The notes under the pieces were generated by a model. That model had not been told where the DNA came from. It searched no databases and saw only the letters and a program-made list of their open reading frames with translations. Shown here in pieces: positions 24,484-31,464 of a DNA stretch of 39,947 nt. Position 1 is the first letter of the stretch. Every line of letters begins with the position of its first letter. The DNA is taken from the NCBI RefSeq assembly GCF_007991635.1, contig NZ_BJYS01000053.1, positions 1-39,947 of the forward strand, read 5' to 3'. Source of the DNA: Adhaeribacter aerolatus. GTDB lineage: Bacteria; Bacteroidota; Bacteroidia; Cytophagales; Hymenobacteraceae. Position numbers and translations under genes: made by a program.

Positions 24484-24523
24484 AAGAGCCTCTCCGGATT
24501 AATATTAATCTGAAAAGGCTCTT
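24484..24523 (-). terminator. Rho-independent terminator of the nitroreductase gene
   Basis: The outer stem AAGAGCCT (24484-24491) pairs with AGGCTCTT (24516-24523) around an inner perfect palindrome GATTAATATTAATC. On the minus strand it is followed by a T-rich run, 24 bp after the nitroreductase stop codon. Confidence 0.8.
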
Positions 24524-24546
24524 GCTTTTACCTGTTTTAGATTAAA

Positions 24547-25188
24547 TTAAGCAACCTGTTCCAGGTGCAGGAAGAATTCTTCTTTTTCGCGACGTACTTT
24601 TTTCTGTCCGGCAAGCCAGTCATTTTCAGTGTCGCGGTAGCCCAACGGTAACAGGGTTACACTACGCAGGCCTTTTTCTTTCAGGTTCAGCAGTTCGTCT
24701 AAGGCGGCGGCGTTAAAACCTTCCATCGGCGTAGCATCTACCTGTTCGGTGGCGGCGGCGGCAATTGCGGTGCCAAAAGCAATATAAGCCTGGCGGGCAG
24801 CCCACTGGTAATTTTGCTCTTGGGTATTGCGGCTGGCAATACCCAATAAGGCATTCTTAAAATCGGCCAGCGACGCTAAGGCTACCCCACGGGTTTCGGC
24901 GGTGTTGTTCATGTAGTCGTTTATCTGGTTTTCGGTAATATTATCCCAGGCGGCAAAAATAAGCAGGTGCGAGGCTTCTACAATCTGCGGCTGATTATTG
25001 GCCACTTTCTGAATTTCCTTCCGCACTTCTTCGTCTTCAATTACCAAAACCGTATAAGGCTGCAGGCCCATAGAAGAAGGAGCCAAACGGGTAGCTTCTA
25101 ATATATTGTCTATTTTTTGCTGAGGTACTTTCTGGCCATTCATGCGCTTGGCTGCATACCGCCAGTTTAAAGCTTGTATTAAGTTCAT
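24547..25188 (-). CDS. NAD(P)H-dependent nitroreductase (NfsB-like)
   Basis: A 213-residue flavoprotein of the oxygen-insensitive nitroreductase family. FMN-binding elements are 'NWRYAAKRMNGQKV' at the N-terminus, 'LEATRLAPSSMGLQPYTVLVI', 'QAYIAFGTAIAAAA', 'VDATPMEGFN' and 'SVTLLPLGYRDTENDWLAGQKKVRRE' near the C-terminus. It should work as a cytoplasmic homodimer reducing nitroaromatics, quinones or flavins with NAD(P)H. Upstream are a 25-bp tandem repeat (25192-25240) and an operator-like sequence (25270-25301) that is repeated in front of the tetR gene, so TetR-controlled, inducible expression is likely. Confidence 0.92.
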   Translation of the reverse strand: MNLIQALNWRYAAKRMNGQKVPQQKIDNILEATRLAPSSMGLQPYTVLVIEDEEVRKEIQKVANNQPQIVEASHLLIFAAWDNITENQINDYMNNTAETRGVALASLADFKNALLGIASRNTQEQNYQWAARQAYIAFGTAIAAAATEQVDATPMEGFNAAALDELLNLKEKGLRSVTLLPLGYRDTENDWLAGQKKVRREKEEFFLHLEQVA

Positions 25189-25191
25189 AAT

Positions 25192-25240
25192 TTTAAATTG
25201 CTAATAAAGTAAAATTTTTAAATTGCTAATAAAGTAAAAT
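25192..25240. repeat. 25-bp tandem duplication in the nitroreductase leader
   Basis: A 24-bp unit that begins TTTAAATTGCTAATAAAG occurs at 25192-25215 and again, identically, at 25217-25240. The first copy ends only a few bases from the nitroreductase start codon (25188). An imperfect palindrome (AATATTA 25238-25244, TAATATT 25253-25259) follows. Confidence 0.85.
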
Positions 25241-25269
25241 ATTATATTGGTGTAATATTATTTCTAATG

Positions 25270-25301
25270 GTTATTATTTATAACGGTGTTAACAAATTAA
25301 T
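25270..25301. promoter_or_regulatory. Putative TetR operator upstream of the nitroreductase gene
   Basis: The sequence starting GTTATTATTTATAAC at 25270 and continuing with GTGTTAACAAA is repeated almost exactly at 25989-26021, in front of the tetR gene (one substitution over 27 bases, then an extra G before TTAAT). It has an imperfect dyad around a TATAAC-GGT-GTTAAC core. It lies about 80 bp before the nitroreductase ATG. Confidence 0.7.
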
Positions 25302-25376
25302 AAAAAAAATAGTTGAGTTTTTGTTTTTATTCCGGAGATAAAAATGGGAAAATTAATTTATGCCTGTCTTTTCGGC

Positions 25377-25979
25377 TCAGTCCTGAATATTTTTGATAAA
25401 GCCGCGTACCGCATCCTCCAATATTAATTCGTGTAAGTTATCTGGGCTCGCCGTTTGATCTACCATATTTATAGAAACCAGGCCGTGCAGCAAGGACCAA
25501 AACGTATGAAATTTCAGGAAAGGATCTGTTTGGGTGTTTTTACTGTTGGCGATTAAATTTTTAACCGCACCCTGCAACAGATCGGTATATTTGCCTAGCT
25601 CCGGTACTTGCCGTACTTTTTCGCAGGTAGGCATGCCCAACCCGTACATCAGCTGGTAATATTCTTTGTTTTGAAAAGCAAAATGCCAGTAGGCTTTCGC
25701 CATTGCCATGAGCTGTTCTGCCGGATTTTCCTGCTGGGTACCGGCTAACTGCAATGCACTGTTTAATTCCCGGAAGCCAACTTGGGTAAACTCCTGTAAA
25801 ATAGCATCTTTGTTTTCGAAATGACTGTAAATAACCGGTACGCTGTATTCAATAGCATCAGCAATTTTCCGGATCGACAACGATTGCCAGCCTTCTTCCT
25901 GCACCAAAGCCCAGGCCGCCCGGAGTATTTGCTCCCGGACCTCTTCTTTTTGCCGTTGCTTTCTTTCTGCAATGCCCAT
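25377..25979 (-). CDS. TetR/AcrR-family transcriptional regulator
   Basis: From the ATG at 25979 the protein has 200 residues starting MGIAERKQRQKEEVREQIL. A longer frame to 26042 exists but would put the operator-like repeat (25989-26021) inside the coding sequence, so I prefer 25979. The N-terminal helix-turn-helix is clear: 'AAWALVQEEGWQSLSIRKIADAIEYSVPVIYSHFENKDAILQEF'. The C-terminal ligand domain has 'WHFAFQNKEYYQLMYGLGMP', resembling the WHG-type TetR C-terminal domain. The matching operator in front of both its own gene and the nitroreductase gene implies autoregulation and control of the nitroreductase in response to an unknown small molecule. Confidence 0.92.
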   Translation of the reverse strand: MGIAERKQRQKEEVREQILRAAWALVQEEGWQSLSIRKIADAIEYSVPVIYSHFENKDAILQEFTQVGFRELNSALQLAGTQQENPAEQLMAMAKAYWHFAFQNKEYYQLMYGLGMPTCEKVRQVPELGKYTDLLQGAVKNLIANSKNTQTDPFLKFHTFWSLLHGLVSINMVDQTASPDNLHELILEDAVRGFIKNIQD

Positions 25980-25988
25980 TTTGATATT

Positions 25989-26021
25989 GTTATTATTTAT
26001 AACAGTGTTAACAAAGTTAAT
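25989..26021. promoter_or_regulatory. Putative TetR operator upstream of tetR (autoregulation)
   Basis: A second copy of the operator-like sequence described at 25270-25301, ending 10 bp before the ATG at 25979. Its position over the presumed promoter/leader suits repression of the regulator's own gene. Confidence 0.7.
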
Positions 26022-26358
26022 GCCAATGAGTGTATCTGTCAAATAGTCCTGAAAATTTATTTCTGAATATGGTAGGAGGAAGGAATAAATTTAATTGGTC
26101 TATAACTCCAGCGAGACCACCAAAATTTACATTCATAATACCCAACACGGACCGGAAGAAATAATTTGTCCACTGGATAAATTAAATATTTAAATTTATG
26201 AATATATTTAAATATCTTAAAGACAAAAATAGATAAACGTACCTGGTAGAAAAAAGAACTGGTTAAAGAATTTAAATCGTTCATTTTAAATAATTTACAA
26301 TTCAAAACCACTTACTGAACTAGGAAATATTAACACCAATGGTACGTTTAGCCAATAG

Positions 26359-27450
26359 TTGGGCGTCACTAAAAAGACCTTGTAATAATGGAATCAGAAT
26401 TTAAAAATATTGGATTTGATAAATATTTTTATGCAAAAGGCATTCGAAGTATTGCAGGACAATTTTCTCAAAACAATCGTTGTGGTATTTACATATTGCA
26501 TTTTGAAAATGGCGAGTATTACGTTGGACTTGCCATTGATGTTGTAAACAGGTATGCTCAACATAGACAAAACCATTTGGACATTGAATTTATTAGTTTT
26601 AAAGAAGTTGCAAAATCAAAACTTCCAGAGATTGAAAGAGAAACAGTTTACGAACTTGAAAACAGAAAGAAAGAATTACGTAACATTAATATTGTCAGCA
26701 TTATAATTGGGGAAACAGACCTTGACCTTATTGTTTCAAAAGAAGAACAGGGGAAATGGATAAACTATGAACTTCCATTTGAAAGCTTGACAACAAAAAG
26801 GTTTGAATATCCTGAACACAGAAAAAGATATACAAAAAAATTTGAGCAACTTAAATCAAATCCACTTTTTGAAAATTGCTGTGATATTCTTCAACATTAC
26901 ATTTACTTTACGATTCCGTATCCAAAAAAAACTGAATATTCATTTTGGTGTTGTAGCTGTTTGCCATCTACAGATAATGCTTTAATCAGAGTTAATATCT
27001 TTTGGCAAGAAACACTAAACATTTTTGAAGAAGAATTTGAATACGAAGAAAACAGAATAGTAAAAAAAGAAAAGGGACTTTCAATTGCAATTTGGTTATC
27101 AAAAAGTAAATTATTTGAAACTTATACAGAAACCGAATTACTTGAAAAATATAAAACGTTATCAATTGGAAATGTAGTTTATAAAAGTGGTGGACAAGAC
27201 CAACAGCAACTAATAATTGATGACATTGAGTTTTTAGATTTTCTTTATGACAGGCCCATTTCAGACGCTATTAAAGATTTTAATTTGCGACTTTTGAGAA
27301 AAGGGGGTTGCATTTTTAATCGTTATCACAGCTTTGATTTAGCAGATGAAGCCGTTAGAACAGACAACTTAATTCCAGAATAATTAGCGAACGCCTAACA
27401 ATGTATATACATAACCATTGCTTTGCTTCGGGCTTTGCATATAATAATCG
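26359..27450 (+). mobile_element. Candidate integron-type gene cassette 2
   Basis: One ORF (26388-27383) lies between GTTGGGC (26358-26364), which fits the core site GTTRRRY, and a 64-bp site at 27393-27456 whose ends GCCTAAC and GTTAGGC fit RYYYAAC/GTTRRRY exactly. The R'' of that site is complementary to the left boundary except at one base, as expected if both came from one circular cassette. The proposed crossovers are G26358|T26359 and G27450|T27451. The ORF starts 29 bp inside the unit and is AT-rich compared with flanking genes. No integrase gene is in the window. Confidence 0.6.
26388..27383 (+). CDS. GIY-YIG nuclease-domain protein in cassette 2
   Basis: A 331-residue protein with an N-terminal GIY-YIG domain (about 30-105): 'CGIYILHFENGEYYVGLA' gives the GIY (33-35) and YVG (45-47) triplets, R55 in 'DVVNRYAQH' is the expected catalytic Arg, and a Glu in 'EIERETVYELE' (about 85-89) the metal ligand, so the active site looks complete. 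The rest (about 110-331) is unknown, with a Cys cluster ('FWCCSCLP', about 188-194). Possible roles include DNA cleavage in defence, repair or mobility; none can be chosen. Composition is AT-rich with many AAA and GAA codons, unlike neighbours, consistent with horizontal arrival as a cassette. Confidence 0.8.
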   Translation: MESEFKNIGFDKYFYAKGIRSIAGQFSQNNRCGIYILHFENGEYYVGLAIDVVNRYAQHRQNHLDIEFISFKEVAKSKLPEIERETVYELENRKKELRNINIVSIIIGETDLDLIVSKEEQGKWINYELPFESLTTKRFEYPEHRKRYTKKFEQLKSNPLFENCCDILQHYIYFTIPYPKKTEYSFWCCSCLPSTDNALIRVNIFWQETLNIFEEEFEYEENRIVKKEKGLSIAIWLSKSKLFETYTETELLEKYKTLSIGNVVYKSGGQDQQQLIIDDIEFLDFLYDRPISDAIKDFNLRLLRKGGCIFNRYHSFDLADEAVRTDNLIPE

Positions 27451-27456
27451 TTAGGC
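27393..27456 (+). repeat. attC-like recombination site (consensus-fitting ends)
   Basis: A 64-bp site. The outer 8 bases CGCCTAAC (27392-27399) and GTTAGGCG (27450-27457) are perfect complements containing RYYYAAC and GTTRRRY. An inner pair TATATAC and GCATATA matches at 6 of 7 bases, as expected for L''/L' boxes. The length fits the short end of known attC sites. It begins 9 bp after the GIY-YIG stop codon. A chance terminator is less likely because there is no T run. Confidence 0.6.
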
Positions 27457-27634
27457 GCAATACAAACGAATTTTTATTGGATAATTGGGCTACTGGAATT
27501 ACTGAGCGGTTATAACCTGGTGTAAAGTGCTGCTACCAGAAAATATATTTTCCTTTGCCGAATATTATTAAAAAGCTAATTTTGGTTAAATATCAACCCA
27601 ATTAAGCGCTAGAAATTAAAGCATTTAAAACAGC

Positions 27635-28138
27635 ATGGCAACGGCAACAACCAAAGAAACCTTATTCCGGGAAATAGAACAGCAATTGCAACACCAGGGC
27701 TTTACCATTGATAAGCAAGACCAGACGCGCCCCTGGGGTGGCTTTTTTGTAATAAACGAGGACCAGGCTCAGCAGTTTGCCGATACGTACTTCGACGGAT
27801 TGTCTGTGGACAGCTTGCGGATTTCCGGTAAATTAAGCCCTAAAATATTGGTCGTAGCTCCGCAAAAAAGGCTATCCTGGCAATACCATTTCCGGCGGGC
27901 GGAAATCTGGAAAGTAATCCGGGGTACGGTAGGGGTGGCAACCAGCCAGACCGATGAGCAGGGCGAAGTGGAAACCCACGAGGTAGGTTCCTTAATTACC
28001 CTGAAACAAGGCGAGCGCCACCGTTTGGTTGGTCTGGATGATTGGGGTGTACTGGCCGAAATCTGGCAACACACCGATGCCGCTAACCCTTCGGACGAAG
28101 ACGATATTGTACGGGTGCAGGACGACTTTGGCCGCTAA
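27635..28138 (+). CDS. Cupin protein related to type II mannose-6-phosphate isomerase
   Basis: A 167-residue single-domain cupin similar to the C-terminal isomerase part of GDP-mannose pyrophosphorylase/phosphomannose isomerase proteins. 'QTRPWGGFFVI' is followed by 'PKILVVAPQKRLSWQYHFRRAEIWKVIRG', where H85 and E90 are candidate metal ligands, then 'ETHEVGSLITLKQGERHRL' (H129) and 'VLAEIWQH'. It would interconvert fructose-6-phosphate and mannose-6-phosphate or a related sugar phosphate in the cytoplasm. The lack of a nucleotidyltransferase domain means it is a stand-alone cupin. It begins about 180 bp after the attC-like site. Confidence 0.85.
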   Translation: MATATTKETLFREIEQQLQHQGFTIDKQDQTRPWGGFFVINEDQAQQFADTYFDGLSVDSLRISGKLSPKILVVAPQKRLSWQYHFRRAEIWKVIRGTVGVATSQTDEQGEVETHEVGSLITLKQGERHRLVGLDDWGVLAEIWQHTDAANPSDEDDIVRVQDDFGR

Positions 28139-28756
28139 AATTGGGTGCCTGGTAGAGGAATGTTTTACCAGTTATACTAGGCAAGCGGTTTAAATTAAGA
28201 GCTTGATTAACTTCAAATGCCTCATAAAAAAACTGATCAAGGGAAATTTCCCCTTAAAAGATATGGTTCGGAGTGGATGTTCGGCGATTTTCTCCCGGAT
28301 AATGCTATTAAACGCAGCACCCAGGCGACTACACCGTGATGAAGCATATAGAATGATGGGAAAACCCTCGCGAATGCGTTCCAACGCAGTGTACCGGGGC
28401 GCTATTTACTAAATGCCGTTTAGGTTTATACCGTTGAACCAATCCCTGTTCTGGAACAGAACTCAACATGCAGGTTATTAATTATTACCGAAATCCTGGA
28501 ACTTTCATTTTTAGCTTAAATTTTCTGATAATCAAAAGCCAGTAGCTGAAAAGACAGTTATTGGCTTTTTTATTTTACAGCTTGCTAACGCGGTCGTCCC
28601 ACGCATGATTTTTTCCTGGCCGCTGGCCGTTTAATAATCAGACCCGATATTTTAACAACTGTTAGCTCAGTCAGAGGCGGTCGTCTTGAGCGGGACGCCC
28701 GCAACCGTAAAAAGCCAATTCCAAAGTGTAGCTTTCTTATTTGCTGGAACTTGTTT
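28139..28756. other. Long intergenic region, possible gene remnant
   Basis: About 620 bp between convergent genes. Overlapping frames of 64 and 69 codons on opposite strands (28190-28412) have no recognisable domain and may be remnant or chance. A terminator lies at 28534-28570. GCGGTCGTC is directly repeated near 28589 and 28677, the second followed by a GCGGG-ACG-CCCGC hairpin. Confidence 0.4.
28534..28570. terminator. Bidirectional rho-independent terminator
   Basis: AAAAGCCA (28534-28541) pairs with TGGCTTTT, extended by G.T/A.T pairs, and ends in a T run on the plus strand. It lies between the convergent cupin and esterase genes. Confidence 0.7.
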
Positions 28757-30157
28757 CTATTTTATCGGCCAGTCATCGGTGCGGAAACTCGAAGCCGGTA
28801 AGCCGGCTTTGTTAAATAAATTAGGTTCGGCGGTGTCGCTCCAGGCAAACCTTACGGCCATCGGGTTTTTAACAGATTTGGCTTGTACTACTATCGTATT
28901 GCCGGCTATTTTGGCCGTGGCTGGTACAAACTTTTGGTCTGCTCCTGCAATTTCAAAAAGCGTTAATTCTTTTCCTTTTACTGCCAGCCCTGTTTCGGCA
29001 TAGTCAAAAGATAGCCGGATTTTATTTCCTTCAGTCTTCATGCTTTTATACAGCGGGCCGGAGAAAACCACATCTTCTTTGCCATACGTTTTATTTAGCG
29101 CCCAATTTGCCAGCCGCTGGCCCACAGGTATTTTGTTGCGGGGGTGAATATCTTTGATATTACCTACATCGCTGATGACAACCATACCGGTGTTGGGCAC
29201 GCTTAAGCTTTTCCGTTGGGCATCCCGTAATAATACCCCGTTATGTTTATCGCCGTAGCTGTAAGGCGCAATCTGGACAAAGTAAAACGGAAATGCATAG
29301 CCCCACTCAGTCCGCCAGTTTTGAATAAGTGCCGGTAACAGCTTCTCGTAATTCTGCGGGTTGCTGGTATTAGATTCGCCCTGGTACCAAAGGGCTCCGG
29401 CAATCCGGTAAGGAGTAAGCGGCGCAATCATGGCGTTAAAGGCTTTACCAGGTTTATTGGGTCCGTAAGGTTCTTCTTTTAGTTTAGCTGCGGCTTCGGC
29501 CAGATCTTTATTTTCGGTTATGGTTTTGGCATTAACCCATATTTCGGCCGGAGTACCGCCCCAACTGCTATTAATCAGGCCAACCGGCATTTTCAGGTTC
29601 TCGTGAATCCGCTGGCCGAAAAAGTAGCCAACTGCACTAAAATTGGGCATGGTTTCGGGGGTACAAACTATCCATCTTGCATCCACGTCTAACTGCGCCC
29701 CATCGGCTGATCGGCGGGGTACTGTAAAAAATCGAATGGAAGGATAATTGGCTTTCGCGATTTCCAGCTGCGCATTATCAACGCCGGCACGGGTAGTCCA
29801 TTCCATATTAGACTGGCCGGAGCAAAGCCAGACTTCGCCCATCAGTACATCCTTAATTTCGATGGTATTATAACCCTTGATGGTTAAAGTATGCGGTCCA
29901 CCGGCAATCGGCGTTTTAATTTTTACATGCCATTGTGCCAGGTTATTGCCTTTTGTTTTCACGGCATTATTATCCCAACTGCAGGTTACCTTTACTTCTT
30001 CGCTGGGGTTAGCCCAACCCCAGATGGTTACTTCGGCGTTTTGCTGCAGCACCATGTGGTCGGAGAAAACGGCTGGTACCGCTACGGCCTTAGCCGTTTG
30101 TTTAATACCTAGAGTTGATAAAAGCACGCAAAAGAAAAGTAGGCTAAGATTTTTCAT
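28757..30157 (-). CDS. Sialate O-acetylesterase (SASA family)
   Basis: A 466-residue secreted esterase. The signal peptide (about 1-25) is followed by a beta-sandwich region ('AVFSDHMVLQQNAEVTIWGWANPSEEVKV') and an SGNH-type SASA domain: 'GEVWLCSGQSNMEW' with nucleophile S116, 'LINSSWGGTPAEIWV', 'GALWYQGESNTSNPQNY' (E261), and the Asp/His pair in 'KDIHPRNKIPVGQRLA' (D336, H338). It removes O-acetyl groups from sialic acid or plant polysaccharides. Related enzymes in glycan loci often act on acetylated xylan or pectin, so this fits the carbohydrate theme of the window. A promoter-like TAAGTTTG lies 35 bp upstream. Confidence 0.93.
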   Translation of the reverse strand: MKNLSLLFFCVLLSTLGIKQTAKAVAVPAVFSDHMVLQQNAEVTIWGWANPSEEVKVTCSWDNNAVKTKGNNLAQWHVKIKTPIAGGPHTLTIKGYNTIEIKDVLMGEVWLCSGQSNMEWTTRAGVDNAQLEIAKANYPSIRFFTVPRRSADGAQLDVDARWIVCTPETMPNFSAVGYFFGQRIHENLKMPVGLINSSWGGTPAEIWVNAKTITENKDLAEAAAKLKEEPYGPNKPGKAFNAMIAPLTPYRIAGALWYQGESNTSNPQNYEKLLPALIQNWRTEWGYAFPFYFVQIAPYSYGDKHNGVLLRDAQRKSLSVPNTGMVVISDVGNIKDIHPRNKIPVGQRLANWALNKTYGKEDVVFSGPLYKSMKTEGNKIRLSFDYAETGLAVKGKELTLFEIAGADQKFVPATAKIAGNTIVVQAKSVKNPMAVRFAWSDTAEPNLFNKAGLPASSFRTDDWPIK

Positions 30158-30191
30158 TTAGAATAAGAGTTTATAACGCCATTACCGAAGA

Positions 30192-30199
30192 CAAACTTA
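30192..30199 (-). promoter_or_regulatory. Possible -7 box for the sialate O-acetylesterase gene
   Basis: On the minus strand this reads TAAGTTTG, matching TAnnTTTG, 35 bp before the ATG at 30157. A TTTTG lies about 25 bp further upstream, slightly more than the usual -33/-7 spacing. Confidence 0.45.
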
Positions 30200-30339
30200 A
30201 TCTTAAATATTTCTAAAATAAAGACAAAACGGGTATTGACGTAATCTTAAGCAAAACAAAATTTCGGGTTGGTTTAGTAGGGGCGGGGGTAGTATCTTGT
30301 AGCCATTATTTAATATGCGCTCAAGCCCTAAATCAGTTC

Positions 30340-31329
30340 ATGACTTATACCCCAAACCAAAACCGTTATGCCAACATGCAATACCGCCGGTGTGGCAAAA
30401 GCGGCTTAAAATTACCTGCCTTGTCGTTAGGCCTTTGGCATAATTTCGGGCACGTAGATGTGTTGGAGAATTCCCGCCAAATAATGCAGGTGGCTTTTGA
30501 TAACGGCATTACTCATTTCGATTTGGCTAATAATTACGGTCCGCCTCCGGGCGCCGCCGAAGAAAATTTTGGCAGGATTCTCAAACAGGATTTCCGAAGC
30601 TACCGCGACGAAATGATTATATCTACCAAAGCTGGGTATACCATGTGGGCAGGGCCTTACGGCGACTGGGGTTCTAAAAAATACCTGGTGGCCAGCCTCG
30701 ACCAAAGTTTACAGCGAATGGGCCTGGATTATGTAGATATTTTTTACCACCACCGTCCTGACCCCGAAACACCGCTGATGGAAACAATGAGCGCTTTGGA
30801 TTTGATTGTTCGCCAGGGTAAAGCTTTGTACGTTGGTATTTCCAACTATCGGCCGGCAGAAGCAGCCCAAGCCATTACTATACTCAAGGCGCTGGGTACT
30901 CCCTGCCTTATTCATCAGCCTAAATATTCTATGTTCGAAAGATGGGTAGAAGGCGGCTTGCTCCATTTACTGGAGCAGGAAGGCGTAGGTTGTATTCCCT
31001 TTTCGCCGCTGGCCCAAGGGCTACTTACAAATAAATATTTAAACGGGATTCCCACCGACTCCCGGGCGGCAAAAGAACACGGCGCTTTAAGGGCGAATCA
31101 ACTTACTCCGGAAAGACTTACCCAAATACAGGCGCTAAACCAACTGGCTGAGCAACGCGAACAGACCCTGGCACAGATGGCCCTGGCCTGGCTACTCAAA
31201 GACCCCCGGATTACCTCGGTACTAATAGGCGCCAGCAAACCAACGCAATTGCTCGATGCTTTACAAAGCTTGCATAGTCCGGCTTTCAGCCCGGAAGAAC
31301 TAGCAGCCATCGAAAATATTCTTAAGTGA
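30340..31329 (+). CDS. Aldo/keto reductase, YghZ-like
   Basis: A 329-residue (beta/alpha)8-barrel NADPH-dependent aldo/keto reductase. The start 'NRYANMQYRRCGKSGLKLPALSLGLWHNFGHV' closely matches E. coli YghZ (L-glyceraldehyde-3-phosphate reductase), which supports the ATG at 30340 rather than the inner Met. The catalytic tetrad is D61 and Y66 ('HFDLANNYGPP'), K97 ('ISTKAGY') and H138 ('DIFYHHRPD'). 'GVGCIPFSPLAQGLLTNKYL' and 'ITSVLIGASKPTQL' are also typical. It reduces small aldehydes, so detoxification or sugar metabolism is likely. A perfect 60-bp palindrome follows 5 bp after the stop codon. Confidence 0.92.
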   Translation: MTYTPNQNRYANMQYRRCGKSGLKLPALSLGLWHNFGHVDVLENSRQIMQVAFDNGITHFDLANNYGPPPGAAEENFGRILKQDFRSYRDEMIISTKAGYTMWAGPYGDWGSKKYLVASLDQSLQRMGLDYVDIFYHHRPDPETPLMETMSALDLIVRQGKALYVGISNYRPAEAAQAITILKALGTPCLIHQPKYSMFERWVEGGLLHLLEQEGVGCIPFSPLAQGLLTNKYLNGIPTDSRAAKEHGALRANQLTPERLTQIQALNQLAEQREQTLAQMALAWLLKDPRITSVLIGASKPTQLLDALQSLHSPAFSPEELAAIENILK

Positions 31330-31334
31330 GGAGC

Positions 31335-31394
31335 CAGCGCTATTTATTCCCGGTGACACTTATATATAAGTGTCACCGGGAATAAATAGCGCTG
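31335..31394. repeat. Perfect 60-bp palindrome, likely bidirectional terminator
   Basis: Bases 31335-31364 are the exact reverse complement of 31365-31394, with no spacer. The left arm starts CAGCGCTATTTATTCCCGGT and the centre is ...CTTATA|TATAAG.... It begins 5 bp after the aldo/keto reductase stop codon and lies between convergent genes, so bidirectional termination is the simplest role, though there is no terminal T run. Confidence 0.85.
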
Positions 31395-31464
31395 AGAGAT
31401 CCGGAAGGGATTTCGGTTTTAGCAGATCAAGGGGTAGCATATTATTTTTATTATATCGGCCACC

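Noticed and set aside
25980-26042. Upstream 21-codon extension of the TetR gene
   Set aside because: The extension encodes an Asn-rich, non-family N-terminus and would overlay the operator-like repeat. The ATG at 25979 gives the usual TetR start.
28190-28412. Overlapping 64- and 69-codon frames on opposite strands
   Set aside because: No recognisable domain on either strand, and neither has clear start signals. Kept only as a possible remnant.
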